A DNA stretch of 64,000 nucleotides from Sabellastarte sp. h YS-2021 (lineage: Eukaryota; Annelida; Polychaeta; Sabellida; Sabellidae), in the NCBI GenBank assembly GCA_964017235.1, contig OZ024932.1, positions 80,417,451 to 80,481,450 on the forward strand, read 5' to 3'. The notes under the pieces are model-generated. The model had not been told where the DNA came from and ran no database searches. It worked only from the letters and a program-made list of their open reading frames with translations. Below are positions 34,588 through 46,219 of this stretch, piece by piece. Each line of letters starts with the position of its first letter. Position 1 is the first letter of the stretch. The position numbers and the translations under genes were made by a program.

Positions 34588-34872
34588 ACTAGCGGATCCA
34601 AGGGGCGGGGGGGGGGGGGAAATAATGTAAAGGGGGGGGAAAAATAATGTAAAGGGATTCAACCCAAAGTACAAAATTATTTCTTGACAGTGGTGTTAAA
34701 TTTACAGATGCACTCTATTTTTACCAAAAATTAATTTTTTTCCCCGGGGGGGCATGCCCCCCGACCCCCTTAGTTATAATATGTCTGATGTGAACCCCCA
34801 CCTTACTCAATGTGAACCCCCACCTTACTCGATGTGAACCCCCACCTTACATAAAAGCTGGATCCGCCCCTG
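34588..34872 (+). mobile_element. GGATCC-ended MITE, copy 2
   Basis: It is nearly identical to 28314-28614 outside the homopolymer. TTTAAC stands on both sides (34582-34587 and 34873-34878) and is probably the target duplication. 'tgtgaacccccaccttactc' is present three times here and about twice in copy 1. Confidence 0.85.
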
Positions 34873-35151
34873 TTTAACCTATATAACTATGATGTAAAGC
34901 CATCTCATTACACATATTTAACACTTAGATCAAGCCTTATTAACAAATGTAAACAAGAGGGATTGCTTTGAGTACTTAGTGTATATGTATATCTTCATGA
35001 ACATTATACAGATATAATCCATTGTACATGGGAGATTAGTGTCAATTATGTCATTAGGCTTTGTGGTGAGATTAGTGTCACTGCAAAGTTGTGCCTTGGC
35101 TAGTTATGTGATCAGTGTGATTGTATATGAAAATCCCCAGATTGAAAATCC

Positions 35152-36598
35152 CCGGTGTAGCGCCAGATTTTACACCCCACATGAAATGCATGGGGGTGTA
35201 ATATATGGCAAGTTCACTTGCCATATTTTACACCCCTTGCCATAATCTACACCCCCCTGCCATATTTTACACCCCTTGGTGGATTTCTTTACAGTTACTA
35301 TATTATGAAATAAGTAAAGTTCAACAGCTATGAACATCCACAAATTAAGCATTAAAACTCAAAGACAATAATTCCTTTGCTTACAAATTGTTACATGTCT
35401 TAGTATAACAAACTGAATTAAATAAAATATATTTAGTGTTAATACAGTGGGACAAAATCCTTCTATATATTATCCTTTGAAGTGACAGGCCAACCCATTG
35501 TTGTTGATTTGTATTCTATTGTAGTCTTAAGTCACCACAGCCCTTTGATTGAAATCTTGCTACTAGACCTACAACTATGTCCAAGGCTTTAAGCTTCTGT
35601 GGCTTCTCACCTGGGGGTTCTTGTTTATGAACTGTTAGTGTTTTCATTTTGTTGACTTTAAAAGGACTTACAGTTTCTATAATAAGTTAGTGATTAGTTA
35701 ATTAGATCCATGCATTGTTTCTTTTGGTTGGATTTACATCACATAATGAACAAAATGGGTCCATTGAAGCACGTATCTGTGGCTTCTCATCTAGAAACCA
35801 TGAACAAGCAAAAATGACATGTACATAAATTAAATGAATTGTAATATATTATTGATATCCATGAATATTGAAATATATTTTATGATACCTGAACACATTG
35901 GATGTTATTGCATATCGGAGTATTTTATTAACAATGGTATTTTACAGTTTTCTATGTTATAATAATAATGTAATAATAAAGTTCTTCAAGAGTGTTTTTT
36001 ACTCTGAATATGGTATAAACCATACAAGCACATGTAAATGAAGAAATTTATGTTACATTATCAGGGAGGGGAAGTATCTGCCGTAAATACCTTTAAAAGA
36101 GTTTTTCAACAATACCAATTAATCCTGTGAGCTTAGCTAGTCACTTAACCACAAGTGAAACAAATCAGGTTCAAAAGAATGCTAGAACAAAAGGCAAATC
36201 TAAGACTAATCCATTTACCAAGTCACATACATAGCCAAACAAATCAACTTAAAGAGTCTTGTAACAATAGACATATCATAATGTAATCCAGTTTCTGTCA
36301 CACCCCAGAAGTAAAACAAATCAAGTTCTAAGCTGTGGTTAGACAATGGACAATTACAAACTCAATTGCAGTCTAACCAATAAAAGGTTTACTCTCAATC
36401 CCCAACTGATTTGCTCTGTATGTCCCAGTAGGGGGTGTAACTTTTGATGGGGGTGTAAAATATGGCAGCAATATTTTACACCCCCTAAATCCCCCATTGT
36501 TAGGGGTGTAAAATATTATTGCCATATAATGCACCCCCTAAAAGATCAAAGAGAGGGTGTAAAATATAGCAGGGGTGTAAAATATGGCGTTACACCGG
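35152..36598. mobile_element. foldback element Y (CCGGTGTAACGCC ends)
   Basis: The left end is CCGGTGTAGCGCCAGATTTT and the right end, reverse complemented, is CCGGTGTAACGCCATATTTT. Each arm repeats 'gccatattttacacccc' several times (about 130 bp left, 180 bp right). The flanks 'attgaaaatccc' and 'attaaaaatccc' could be a degraded target duplication or part of X's own repeats. The 1.45-kb element encodes no transposase. Confidence 0.8.
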
Positions 36599-36919
36599 AT
36601 TAAAAATCCCTGGAAATCTGCAGACCCATAGAAAATCCCCAGATGGGGCTTAGAAAATCCCCAGATCAAAATCCCCAATATAATACCATTGACAAATGTA
36701 TTGTTATATTATGTTTGTGTATGGTGTGGCTTCCAATTACTGTCATCTTCAAAATAATTTTGGCCCTTCCTTTTCCTTTTTGTTGTTCATTGATGAAATA
36801 AACCAGTTTTAACTGTGGTTTTACATTGACAAATGCATTGTTATGTTGTCTTTGTCTATGGTGTGGCTTCCAATTCCTGTGCTCTTCAAACCAATTGTGT
36901 GGTACTCACTTTTCTTTTT

Positions 36920-38166
36920 TAGCTTACTGGCCAACGGCCGTAAGCTAATGGCATGGCCTGGCGTCGTCTTCGTTGTTGTGGTTGTTGTCGGTGTCGTCAA
37001 CAATTTTTTTCCAGCCTCTTCTCCTCAGAAACTACTGCACCGATTTCTTTGAAATTTGGTATGGAGCTTCCTTGGGTAGAGGACTATCATTTTTCCTCAT
37101 TGCATGTCTTTCAACCAATCAGAGAAGTCACATGACCAAAAACATGTTTTTCAAAAGGGTGTGCTTTTCTGGATGATAACTTAAAAAGCGCTTCACCTAT
37201 TCACATGAAATTTTGCAAGTACGTTCGTTATATACATGTCTGGAAATCAATAACTTTTCGAAGTGATCCAATACAAAATGGCCGACTTATTAATGATTTA
37301 CTAAATGTCACGATTTTTCTTAACGCTGAAAAAACAAAAACGTGTGTATCTCCTTAACCGTGCGAGATAGAGCGATTTCGACGAAATTTTCGACCCACAG
37401 GGTATCTAAAGAATGTCTATTGGCAATTTTCAAAAAAATTTCCCCTCCCCAAAAATGGCGGCCATTTTGAATTTTCGAATTTTTGCCGAAAATGGAAAAA
37501 CACAAAATTGCTTGTATCTCCTTAACCGTGCGAGATAGAGCGATTTCGACGAAATTTTCGACCCACAGGGTATCTAAGGAATGTACTCTTTGCAATTTTC
37601 AAAACATTTTCCCCTCCCCAAAAATGGCGGTCATTTTGAATTTTCGAATTTTTGCCGAAAATTCAAAAACACAAAATTGCTTGTATCTCCTTAACCGTGT
37701 GAGATAGAGCGATTTCGTCGAAATTTTCGACCCACAGGGTATCTAAGGAATGTACTAATGTCAATTTTCAAAAAATTTTCCCCTCCCCAAAAATGGCGGC
37801 CATTTTGAATTTTCGAATTTTTGCCAAAAATGGGAAAACACAAAATTGCTTGTATCTCCTTAACTGTGCGAGATAGAGCGATTTCGTCGAAATTTTCGAC
37901 CCACAGGGTATCTAAGGAATGTCTTATTGGCAATTTTCAAAAAATTTTCCCCTCCCCAAAAATGGCAGCCATTTTGAATTTTCGAATTTTTGCCAAAAAT
38001 GACAAAACAGAAAATTGCTTGTATCTCCTTAACCATGTGAGATAGAGCGATTTCGTCGAAATTGTATAAAACATATATTAATTGCTGCACATTTATAGCA
38101 TGAAAAAAGTATTTGGGTGGCACAACCATAACATGCGGGTCGCCAGTAAGCAGCAGGCCTTAGCCT
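36920..38166 (+). mobile_element. Helitron-like repeat-array element, family B
   Basis: The 5' end has hairpin GCTTAC...GTAAGC (36922-36945). Near the 3' end CCAGTAAGC (38143-38151) is the inverse of 'GCTTACTGG', and a second hairpin AGGC-CTTA-GCCT (38155-38166) precedes a T run. Between them are five units of 168-169 bp starting at about 37351, 37519, 37688, 37857 and 38026 ('tccttaaccgtgcgagatag', 'cgacccacagggtatctaa', 'aaaatggcggccattttgaa'). It inserted into the repeats of element X. Short frames on both strands are repeat translations. Confidence 0.75.
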
Positions 38167-38787
38167 ATTTTTTTATTATTCATTGATTAAATAAACCACT
38201 TTTAACTGTAGTCTTTAATCTACTTCTTCCAGGGAATGCATGTGGCTTCCAATTAATCAGATTAGCTTTGTAGCCCTCTATGGATTGATGTATTAAAGAA
38301 CTATTTTATAACTGTGTTCTTTAATCTACCTGTATGAAGTGTGGCCCTAACTGTTAATTGCTATCAGGGAAAGTGACTTTTATTTGTCCCATTGTCTATA
38401 GATAGATAGGCTGATTTTTTCTGTGATAACTGCTCAAGAAGGATGTTGAAAGACTAACTCAACATTTTAGCACTTTCATGTATGCTATGGAACCCATTCA
38501 AACACCTTTTAAGTCTTTAAGGGTTGATAATATTACAGGCATCGTAAAGCTTCTAAACCTACTCAGAAACTAATTCTATCAAAGGAAATGTTAACAGAAA
38601 TTTTTAAAAAGATGTGTTTTTAAATCATGTTAAAATCTTAATATTCAGTGTAGCAATATACCAAACCTGAATGTATGTAAAGTTCAGTAACTCCAAATAA
38701 AGTGTACCTTATCTTTTACTCTTACTTTTAGAGATTTTTTGATCTAGGGATTTTTGATCTGGGGATTTTCTATGGGTCTGGAGATTT

Positions 38788-39563
38788 GATGCATGGAAAA
38801 AAGGGGCCCAGGAAAAAAGGGACCTATAAAAAAGGGGCCCAGGAAGAAAGGGGCCTACAGTTTTTGGAAAATGGGAAAAAAGGGGCCCACTTTTTTCGTT
38901 TTTGATAAAACAACATTAGTGATATCAACCAACTTTTATTTAGTTTTATACAACAAATCAACTTTGATTAAGATACAAGAACGTAATATATAAAACATAC
39001 AGTACAATAAGCACATAATAAGAACAAACATGTAACATTTAAGTGAATACAAAATTCATTCTGGATTGCATTTTAAAATTGAAGACCCTTTTAAGTAGCC
39101 CCCATCAAACAATCTATGCAATTCTATGAATCTACTCTGGATTGCATTTTAAAATTGAAGACCCTTTTAAGTAGCCCCCATCAAACAATCTAGGCAATTC
39201 TATGCATCTACTCTGGATTGCATTTTAAAGTTGAGGGCCCTTTCATATAGCCCCCATTAAACAATCTAAGCAATTCAATGCATCTACCCATGCACTTCAA
39301 TGCATGCAAGTACAAATTTAAAGCCTTTAAAGTAGGTTAAAACATAATAAAGTTTGAAAAACAATGTTAAATGTTTATTGCATGAAGGAAATTTCTTGTC
39401 ATATTACATAATATTAATAAATCTTAAGGCATAATCATAAACAAAAATTAGAAAAAAATACTAGGCCCCTTTTTTCCCCTTTTCCAAAAACTGTCTGCCC
39501 CTTTTTTCTTGGGCCCCTTTTTTCTAGGTCCTTTTTTTCCTGGGCCCCTTTTTGCCTGGATTC
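38788..39563. mobile_element. foldback element Z (GGGGCCC-rich arms)
   Basis: Arms of about 100 bp (38788-38890 and 39462-39563) are inverted copies made of 'aaaaaaggggcccagg' units and 'gtttttggaaaa'. The ends GATGCATGGAAAAAA and GAATCCAGGCAAAAA resemble those of the element at 57043-57864. The flanks GGAGATTT and GGAGATCT (38780-38787, 39564-39571) suggest a target duplication. The interior has three 75-76 bp tandem copies ('ctggattgcattttaaa', from 39061). Confidence 0.8.
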
Positions 39564-39604
39564 GGAGATCTTCAGGGATTTTCCATCTGGGGATTTTCAA
39601 TTTA

Positions 39605-39930
39605 CACCGACTGAAGGAAATGAAATTACATTTTGTGAAAAAATCCAGATCACATTCTGGATACAAAAACCCTGAATTTTCAAATGTCAAATTTTTATGT
39701 ATTTTTTTCAAATGGTTTTGCTTTATTATGGTATCACTCTACGGCGTCTTGTCTGTTTTGAGAGAAAGGAAAAAGTCTTAAATATATCCTGGAAACAATT
39801 TACGATTCCACATTTACAGCTACAGTTTCTCTTCAGCCAACCTCTAGCAAAAATGATTCGTAAAATATACTACTTTACGAAACACAATAAAGCTCACATT
39901 CTGCTTACAGTTTAATACTGTAACCGCTAC
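39605..39930. other. noncoding spacer
   Basis: Nothing recognised. 'aaacacaata' to 'ctacag' at 39880-39931 partly repeats at 40800-40845, so the next element sits between two related flanks. Confidence 0.4.
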
Positions 39931-40776
39931 AGTTTTTACCCCACAGCCCAGGGCTGTCGGGGTATTGTTTTCACCCATGGTGTCCGGATGGGCGGCGGGA
40001 AAAGTTTGTCCGGCCTGTATCTCAGAAACTGTAAGGTGTAGGAAGTTGATACTGTGTAGGGACATTGGTTAGGGGGTGTAGGTGTGCAACGTCATAGTGT
40101 GACCTTGATTTGACCTTGCCGCAGTGACCTTGAGTTTGAAAATCTTGTCCGGGCTATATCTCGGAAACCGTAAGGTGTAGGAAGTTGATACTTGGTAGGG
40201 ACATTGCTTAGGGGGTGTAGGTACGCACCGTCATGGTGTCACCTTGATTTGACTTTTGACCTTGCCCCAGTGACCTTGACCTATAAAATCGTTTCCGGGC
40301 TATATCTCACAAAGCGTAAGGTGTAGGAAGTTGATACTTAGTAGGGATATTGGTTGGGGGGTTGTAGGTGTGCAATGTCATGGTGTGACCTTGATTTGAC
40401 ATTTGGCCTTGCCGTAGTGACCTTGACTTTTAAATTTTGTCCAGGCAATATCTCTGAAACTGTATAGTGTAGGAAGTTTATAGTTTGTAGGGACATTGCT
40501 TAGGGGTTGTAGGTGTGCATCATAGTTTTTACTTTACTGATTAATGCTGTCATCTTGCTATTGAAATGTCTTGTTTTAATACTTTATCTTTGCATACATT
40601 TTGTTTCTCTTAGATGTTATTTTCTCTACTTAAACATAATTTAGACCTTAATATAACTGACACTGCTCTGAAAGTGTCCCGATCTTTGTACTGTTTCACT
40701 ACTTCTATACAGCATGGTGTTGAAAACTATTTCCCCAGGCTGTGGGGTACGGGCATCTCTGATGCTATTTTTAAAT
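39931..40776 (+). mobile_element. family A element, most complete copy
   Basis: It runs from 'agtttttaccccacagccca' with hairpin ACAGCCC-GGGCTGT (39943-39957), through about four units, to the unique 3' end 'ggctgtggggtacgggcatc' and hairpin GCATC-TCT-GATGC followed by TATTTT. The 5' 'taccccacagcc' and the 3' 'ggctgtggggta' are inverse of each other, giving subterminal inverted repeats. This layout matches Helitron-like 'pearl'/HINE elements. The 92-codon frame at 40614-40892 lies in the 3' end and is unlikely to be a gene. Confidence 0.78.
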
Positions 40777-41018
40777 CATCCACTTTTCGATCAGATACAA
40801 AACACAATACATTCTGTCTACAGTCTCATACTGCAACTAGTACAGCTCTCCATCCGGGGCGCTCGTTTTTGTTAGCAAAAACCTTTTTCTAGTTAGATTT
40901 GTGTCTATTGTTTCAACATTTTATTGATGTTGATTTGTTTCACTTGGCTGGTTGAAGTGCACAATAGGAATACCCCAAATCATAAAGTGAAACATATCAT
41001 CATCAAAGTAATATCAAA

Positions 41019-41625
41019 CTAGACACTGCGTCTCGACGCGGTGTATCCCCGGACAGGACATGTTTGAAGCGTGAATGTGTCGGGCTTGAGCCTTTTTCCT
41101 GGAGCACCAGGTCAGGATTCTCCATAGTAGGGCACAAAGAGGGCCCGACTTACTCCCCTCCCCACTCCTTAAGTAGGCAACCACCATGGTGTTGTCCATA
41201 GCTATGGTAGCAATAAGGTTCAAGCAGAGGTCTTGGAACTCCTTTAGGGCCAAAAGACCACCTTGGTTCCAGATACTTTATGTGTAACTTGCTTCTGGAA
41301 GGGGCCAGGTTCCCCTTGCAGTGTGTTCCCCTAAGTGAGCACTCGCCCTTCTTGATGCATCTGTAAGGATTTGCAGGGTATATTTAAGTAGGTGTAATGG
41401 TTGACCTTGAAGCACATTGTCATCCTACAACCACCATTTTAGATGGGGTGGAGTGAACTGGGATCACCTTTTCTAGTGAGTCTGGTACCCTTCAGCTGTT
41501 CTTCAAGTGCCACTGCATCGGCCTCATGTGGAGACAACTTAGGTGGACTTGCTTCTGTATGGGTGTCAGTAACCCACACAACCCCACTTTGGAAAACACT
41601 AATAGCCATTTATGTGAACTGTGAC
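41019..41625 (-). pseudogene. DIRS RNase H fragment joined to a Helitron-type 3' end
   Basis: The minus strand reads, across frames, 'MRPMQWHLKNSW', 'LQGQPLHLLKYTLQILTDAS', 'AHLGEHTARGTW', 'ALKEFQDLCLNLIATIAMDN' and 'GPLCALLWRILTWCSRKKAQ' then 'ARHI'. This is the palm-thumb to RNase H part of a DIRS polymerase (TDAS, MDNT as catalytic Asp blocks). It breaks at about 41075 into 'ggggatacaccgcgtcgaga' and the end CTAG (41022-41019), which matches the 3' end of the family C element at 54280-54309. The DIRS family differs from the two nested copies. Confidence 0.8.
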
Positions 41626-41639
41626 CCCTGGTCTGATTA

Positions 41640-42585
41640 ACAGATAAATTTGCCATTGCTTGAGTTGTGAAAACCGGCTAATTGGTTATAATCTTGAGGG
41701 GAAGTGTGGGGTCTGATAAGATAAGGCTGACAGGTAGTTGGACAAATCTTGTTGGAAAAGTCTTCTTATCTGTAATTACTTTCGACCAGCTAATCAAACA
41801 AGTTAATCTTATGAATTGGGTTAAACAACTGTAATTGTCTTATTTAAGAACCTAGTTTTTAAAAATATGATTGTTAATTGTTTTGCTTCAAACATGTGAA
41901 CATGTAAAACACCTTAAAAGAATCCTACAACAATAACCATTTTGACCTGATAACTATAGTCACTCAACCAGTTACCATGTCGCACACATACAGTCAAACA
42001 AATCAAGTTCAGAAGAGTCTTGAAACAATAGATAAATCACAATCCAATCCAGTTGCCTAATCACTTCCCAAAAGAAAATCAGGTTGTAAGGAGTGGTTGT
42101 ATAACAGTTACCTTATCAGCTAATGACCTTCCGGTTGTCAAACAAATTAGCTGAAACAGTCTTGGAACAATAGATGAATTCAGACTAATCATATCAATAC
42201 ATACTGAAGTAAATAAAAGAGATAAAAATATAGGTAAAACAGTGAGTAAATAATATTATTGTATCCAACCAGCTATCTGGTGGATACATTGGTTTAGCAT
42301 TTGCTACGCTGCTGCTGCCACCACACGTAGAGAGATTTTCGACATTGTTCTCAGCGGAAAACTACACCAACTAGCTTCACCAAATTTGCAGGATGTCTTC
42401 ATTAGAAGGTAAGCTTCTCCGGGACTGAAATTAGCGTCATTCTGAAAAACAAGGTGGCCGCCATGGGCATTTCTTTGAAAATTATCTTTTTCTGTTGGCT
42501 GATTCTCAGAAGTAGACTGTTGAATCTCTGAGTAGGTGATATGTATAACAGATATATATGTCCTCAACAATCTTGCATACATTTG
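41640..42585. other. noncoding stretch
   Basis: No repeat end or exon recognised. The long minus-strand frame covering 42304-42804 overlaps repeat units and shows no protein-like motif. Confidence 0.4.
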
Positions 42586-42845
42586 ACCTTTAAGGCCCTC
42601 ATTCAAGGTCATCTTTGGAATGCTCAAGTACCCCATGTAGCAGACTTTAAAAGTTTCTGTAACTCCCTTTAGTCCCTTATTATTGCTCCTACAGGTTTGG
42701 CATGTGAAATTATGAAACCTATGGGAAAGCATGGGCTGGAAATCTTCTGATGTGGACAGATTTGACCTTGGACCCCTCCTCCAAGGTGAAAGGATGATAG
42801 TCAAACTTAAAAGTGCTTATAACTCCCTTATTATTGCTCCCAGAG

Positions 42846-43828
42846 GGGGCCACAGTGGCAGAGTGGTAACACTCTCGCCTTCCACCTCTGAGATCAGAGT
42901 TCATATCTGGTGTAACACACAATAATGACTCCTGCTATATTTTGCACCCCCTCCTTTGATCTTTAAGGGAGTAATTATCTTGCAAGCAATATTTTGCACC
43001 CCCAAACAAAAGAGAGATTAGTGGGGTCAAAGTATAGCAGACAGGACTGCAAGATAATCACCCCCTGCTAGATATTTACCTCCCTCTCTGTTAAAAGACT
43101 CAATGAGACAATACACCGGTGTGTTTATTTAGTCAGTTGGACAGTTTTGGGGTGACACTTTATATATAAACATGTTTATAAGCAAAATGATTTAAGTGTT
43201 TACATGCTAAAGTTCTTAATTAATCAACTATCCATATAACCTAGCAAAAAGATGCAATTTTATGTGAATATCAGAGTGTTATATCACCAAATTCTTCAGA
43301 TTGATTTTTATGTTTAATTACATTTTCGTATTAATTTCTGAATATTATTATTAATGACAAAAGAAATCTCCACAAAAAGGCAGATTTTTGTGTGAGACTT
43401 GATGCAATAATTATTTTGTTCATCATGCAAGAATATAAAATCAACATAAATACATAATAAATGCAAGTGCTTTGCTGTGACCCACATCAATATTAAATAG
43501 AATGGAAGTGTTCCACTGCAAGTTAATCCCCAACACAATAGTAATCACCAATTGGACAGGGATTCCAAATCTTGCAAGGGGAGTCAAAATATTTCAACCC
43601 TCATTGCAATATTTTACCCCCCTAGTGACAAATATAGGGGAGTCACTATCAGGCCTGACCTCAAGTTAGAAAGCTAGTAGCTGTTTGCAATTGGTCGGCA
43701 GTTTACAGTACAGAACCTTGACCAACTATATGTACTGGTTTCCTCTGCCCCTAAAACTACCCATTGTGATATGACCTAGGCTATACAATTTGTTGAAAGT
43801 GACGTTAAAACCCAAATAAATAAATAAA
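42846..43828 (+). mobile_element. SINE-1 with target duplication, split by a MITE
   Basis: The head 'ggccacagtggcagagtggt' contains the A box of a tRNA-derived promoter. The body resumes at about 43654 ('gcctgacctcaagttagaaa', 'tggtcggcagtttacagtac') and ends 'gacgttaaaacccaaataaa'. The flanks TATTGCTCCCAGAG (42832-42845) and TATTGGTCCTAGAG (43829-43842) are a 14-bp duplication with two changes. The B box region was cut by the MITE. Confidence 0.85.
42917..43653. mobile_element. MITE inside SINE-1
   Basis: The left 'ataatgactcctgctatatt' and the right, reverse complemented, 'gatagtgactcccctatatt' are imperfect inverted ends, followed inside by C-rich 'ttgcacccc' motifs like those of element Y. 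It interrupts SINE-1 between its head and body, as shown by comparison with 55862-56092. Confidence 0.75.
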
Positions 43829-43879
43829 TATTGGTCCTAGAGATTTGCGCAATGTGAAACCAACTTATGGGAATCTTCT

Positions 43880-44062
43880 ATGCGCATTTGTATTTTTATT
43901 TTTTTTAATACTCGGAGCAATATCTCCATGTACTACAGGACTCCGCCATTTTAAGTGGTCATCAGAGCCACTATGTATCTGCTGTACCTGGGATTGAACC
44001 CACATCCTCTGTTTTCCTAGGCGAGTGTGTTATCCACTAGGCCACCGTGCCAGATATGGTCA
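43880..44062 (-). mobile_element. SINE-2, internally deleted
   Basis: The reverse complement begins 'ggcacggtggcctagtggat', has B box 'gggttcaatcccagg', 'acttaaaatggcgg', and ends 'tacatggagatattgctccg'. It aligns with 60153-60489 but lacks that copy's central part. Confidence 0.85.
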
Positions 44063-44683
44063 GACTGGACATTGGGCCCCTCTTTCAAGGTCAAACAATG
44101 GTTCACTGGCTTCTTGAGTTGTCTTTCCGGTGGATACAGATAAAATTATTGCCTGAAAAAGGCTGAAATCATATAAATCTAATCTAATCTATCTAATCTA
44201 CTGCTTTGCAAGCGCAATATCTTCCCCACGAAGGGGAACTCAGTGCGCTAACCAAACAAAATCATAATCTTAGGGAAGTCGAGGGGCATTCAAGGTCGGC
44301 AATCCAGGATTGTGGGTGTGACCGGGAGGGAAGAAAAACTAAGTTGGGAAGCTAGAGCTGAAGAGGTGAGTTTTAAGGTGCTTCCTAAAAGATGCAACAG
44401 AGGGACTATTTCTTACATGGAAAGGGAAAGAGTTCCAAAGGGAAGGGGCATAGTGACTAAAGGAGTTAGAAAAATGTTTTATTGACTTGTGAACTCTGCG
44501 ATCAAAGGTGGGGGTTTGAAGGAACTTGAGTTTCGGGGTACTTCGCCTTGTGTTTCTGGAAGAGGAGTAGGGGTGGATTAATTCTCTTAGGTAAACTGGT
44601 TGACCCTGGTTGAGAATTTTGTATGTAATAAGACCAATTTGAATTTTACCCTGTATCTGACTGGTAGCCAATGTAGTTTTTTA

Positions 44684-46219
44684 GTCGAATCTTTGATTCG
44701 AGTTATGTACTGAGTTGCGGCCGCGATTTTAAATTGGCCGTTTAAGCCCTTTAATATCAGTTCTGCATAATATTTTCTTCACATATCTGTACATTAAGGT
44801 GTATAGTATACACTCTGCCATTTTGAAGATTTTTAATGCTTTTATTCAGTTATATTTTATAAAGTAAAAAGCTTGTCTAGCACTACGTCTGGCTTTGTAT
44901 AAGGACCCGTATGTCCTAGAAACTATTGTTTTTCCCATTGTAGTGGTCTACTCGAACGAGTCTTTTTTAACGGTTTCGTCTGCTGGTTTCTAGACGTGAA
45001 ACCCCATTATAATTTATTTGCCTGCTGGTTTATCACGCAGTCACTGTTAATATAAAATTGTTGTCTGCGCATCTACGTGTACTCAGTTATTTGTCAAACA
45101 AATAAACCGCAAAGAAATTAATGAATGAAGTGACGTCACGGTAGTACTATACATTTGTCGTTCAGCCAATCAGAATCGAGAACACCTCTGGCAGAGACAA
45201 TGAAAATATTCAAACTCCGTAGTTTTACATTCAACCACTCGAAGGCGCTCTTGCATGTCCTAGAAGTTATCATGTGATTTCATTTTTTCTGTCAATCCGT
45301 TTCTTATTTTGGAAGAAGTTGTCTTCCAAATAGTTTTACAGTATATTTACAAAACACAACAGTTTGCTAATCTTATTTTATTCTATATTTTAACATGACA
45401 TGGATCTGTCCTCGATTCTGATTGGCTAAACGACGAAATACTTCATCGGTAAAATACAGTATAATCTGTGGCTCCCTATTATCGCTCATTGTGGCTATCG
45501 TAATATTGTAGAAACAACACACGAATATTTTATTTAAATACTTACAATTTGCTTCTGTAAAATATCCATATACAATACTATATATCCACACTTCAAAAGT
45601 GAAATATGTCTTCTCATTTCAAAATCAAATTTCAAACTGCAAGTCGGTGAACAGGAAATATGCTGGTAGTTTTCGTCTTAAACCAGCCTTGTAAAATATT
45701 GTCACGAAACCCCCACAGAGAACTGCCATGACTGCGCATGTTTGCTCATTAATATTAATGAGGCAAGTCCGTGAACAGGAAATATGCTGGTAGTTTTCAT
45801 CTTAAACCAGCCTTGTAGATTATTGTCAGGAAACCCCACAAAGGACTGCCGTGACTGCGCATATTTGCTCATTAATATTAATGAGGCAAGTCCGTGAACA
45901 GGAAATATGCTGGTAGTTTTCATCTTAAACCAGCCTTGTAAAATATTGTCAGGAAACCCCCTCAAAGAACTGCCGTGACTGCACATTTTGCTCATTAATA
46001 TTAATGAGGCAAGTCCATGCTGGTGGTTTTCATCTTAAACCAGATTTGTAAAACTGCGCATCTACAGACCCTTTATATTTGTAAACCTTTCACATCACGT
46101 CACTACAAATACCCATCTCGCGACACAAATCTGAAAACTTCCCTGAAAGTGGTTTCCATATGCGGGCGATAATACAGAGTTTACAGATTTCAACACTCTG
46201 TGCTGTCCTAAGATTCGAC
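44684..46219. mobile_element. TA-flanked insertion within the LINE
   Basis: The ends are GTCGAATCTT on the left and its reverse complement AAGATTCGAC on the right, each next to TA (44682-44683, 46220-46221), as for Tc1/mariner-type insertion. The inside holds an inverted repeat ('gccaatcagaatcgag' at 45168 versus 'ctcgattctgattggc' at 45411), suggesting a second MITE, and a tandem repeat. No transposase is seen. Confidence 0.65.
45640..46035. repeat. 123-bp tandem repeat
   Basis: Units start 'gcaagtc(c/g)gtgaacagg' at about 45640, 45764 and 45887, with a partial fourth at 46010. Each has 'tcttaaaccagccttgta' and a palindrome 'cattaatattaatg'. The 97-codon frame on the minus strand is a translation of the repeat. 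Confidence 0.85.

Larger units (their letters stand above)
35128..39604. mobile_element. large foldback element X, both arms interrupted
   Basis: The left arm ('gaaaatccccagattg' at 35129, continuing 'acccatagaaaatccccaga' at 36623) and the right arm ('tctggggattttctatgggt' at 38758, continuing 'ccatctggggattttcaatt' at 39584) are inverted copies built from a GAAAATCCCCAGAT motif. The left arm is split by element Y (35152-36598) and the right arm by element Z (38788-39563). The interior has an approximately 150-bp repeat ('ggtgtggcttccaatt' at about 36724 and 36860), itself split by a family B element. No target duplication was found for X. Confidence 0.75.
42590..44110 (+). repeat. family C-type tandem repeats, interrupted
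   Basis: Units with 'ctcccttattattgctcc', 'gatttgaccttggacccctc' and 'aaggtc' match those at 53860-54240. The third unit is split: its start is at 42820-42845, its middle ('gagatttgcgcaatgtgaaa') at 43840-43870, its end ('gacattgggcccctctttca') at 44066-44090. SINE-1 and SINE-2 fill the gaps. Confidence 0.7.

Noticed and set aside
40614-40892. 92-codon plus-strand frame repeated in several places
   Set aside because: It is the 3' end of the family A element. The other copies (6770-6935, 26400-26565, 4737-4812) carry stops or indels, so it is not a conserved protein.
42304-42804. 166-codon minus-strand frame
   Set aside because: It runs across family C-type repeat units, has no motif, and the sister units elsewhere do not keep the frame open.
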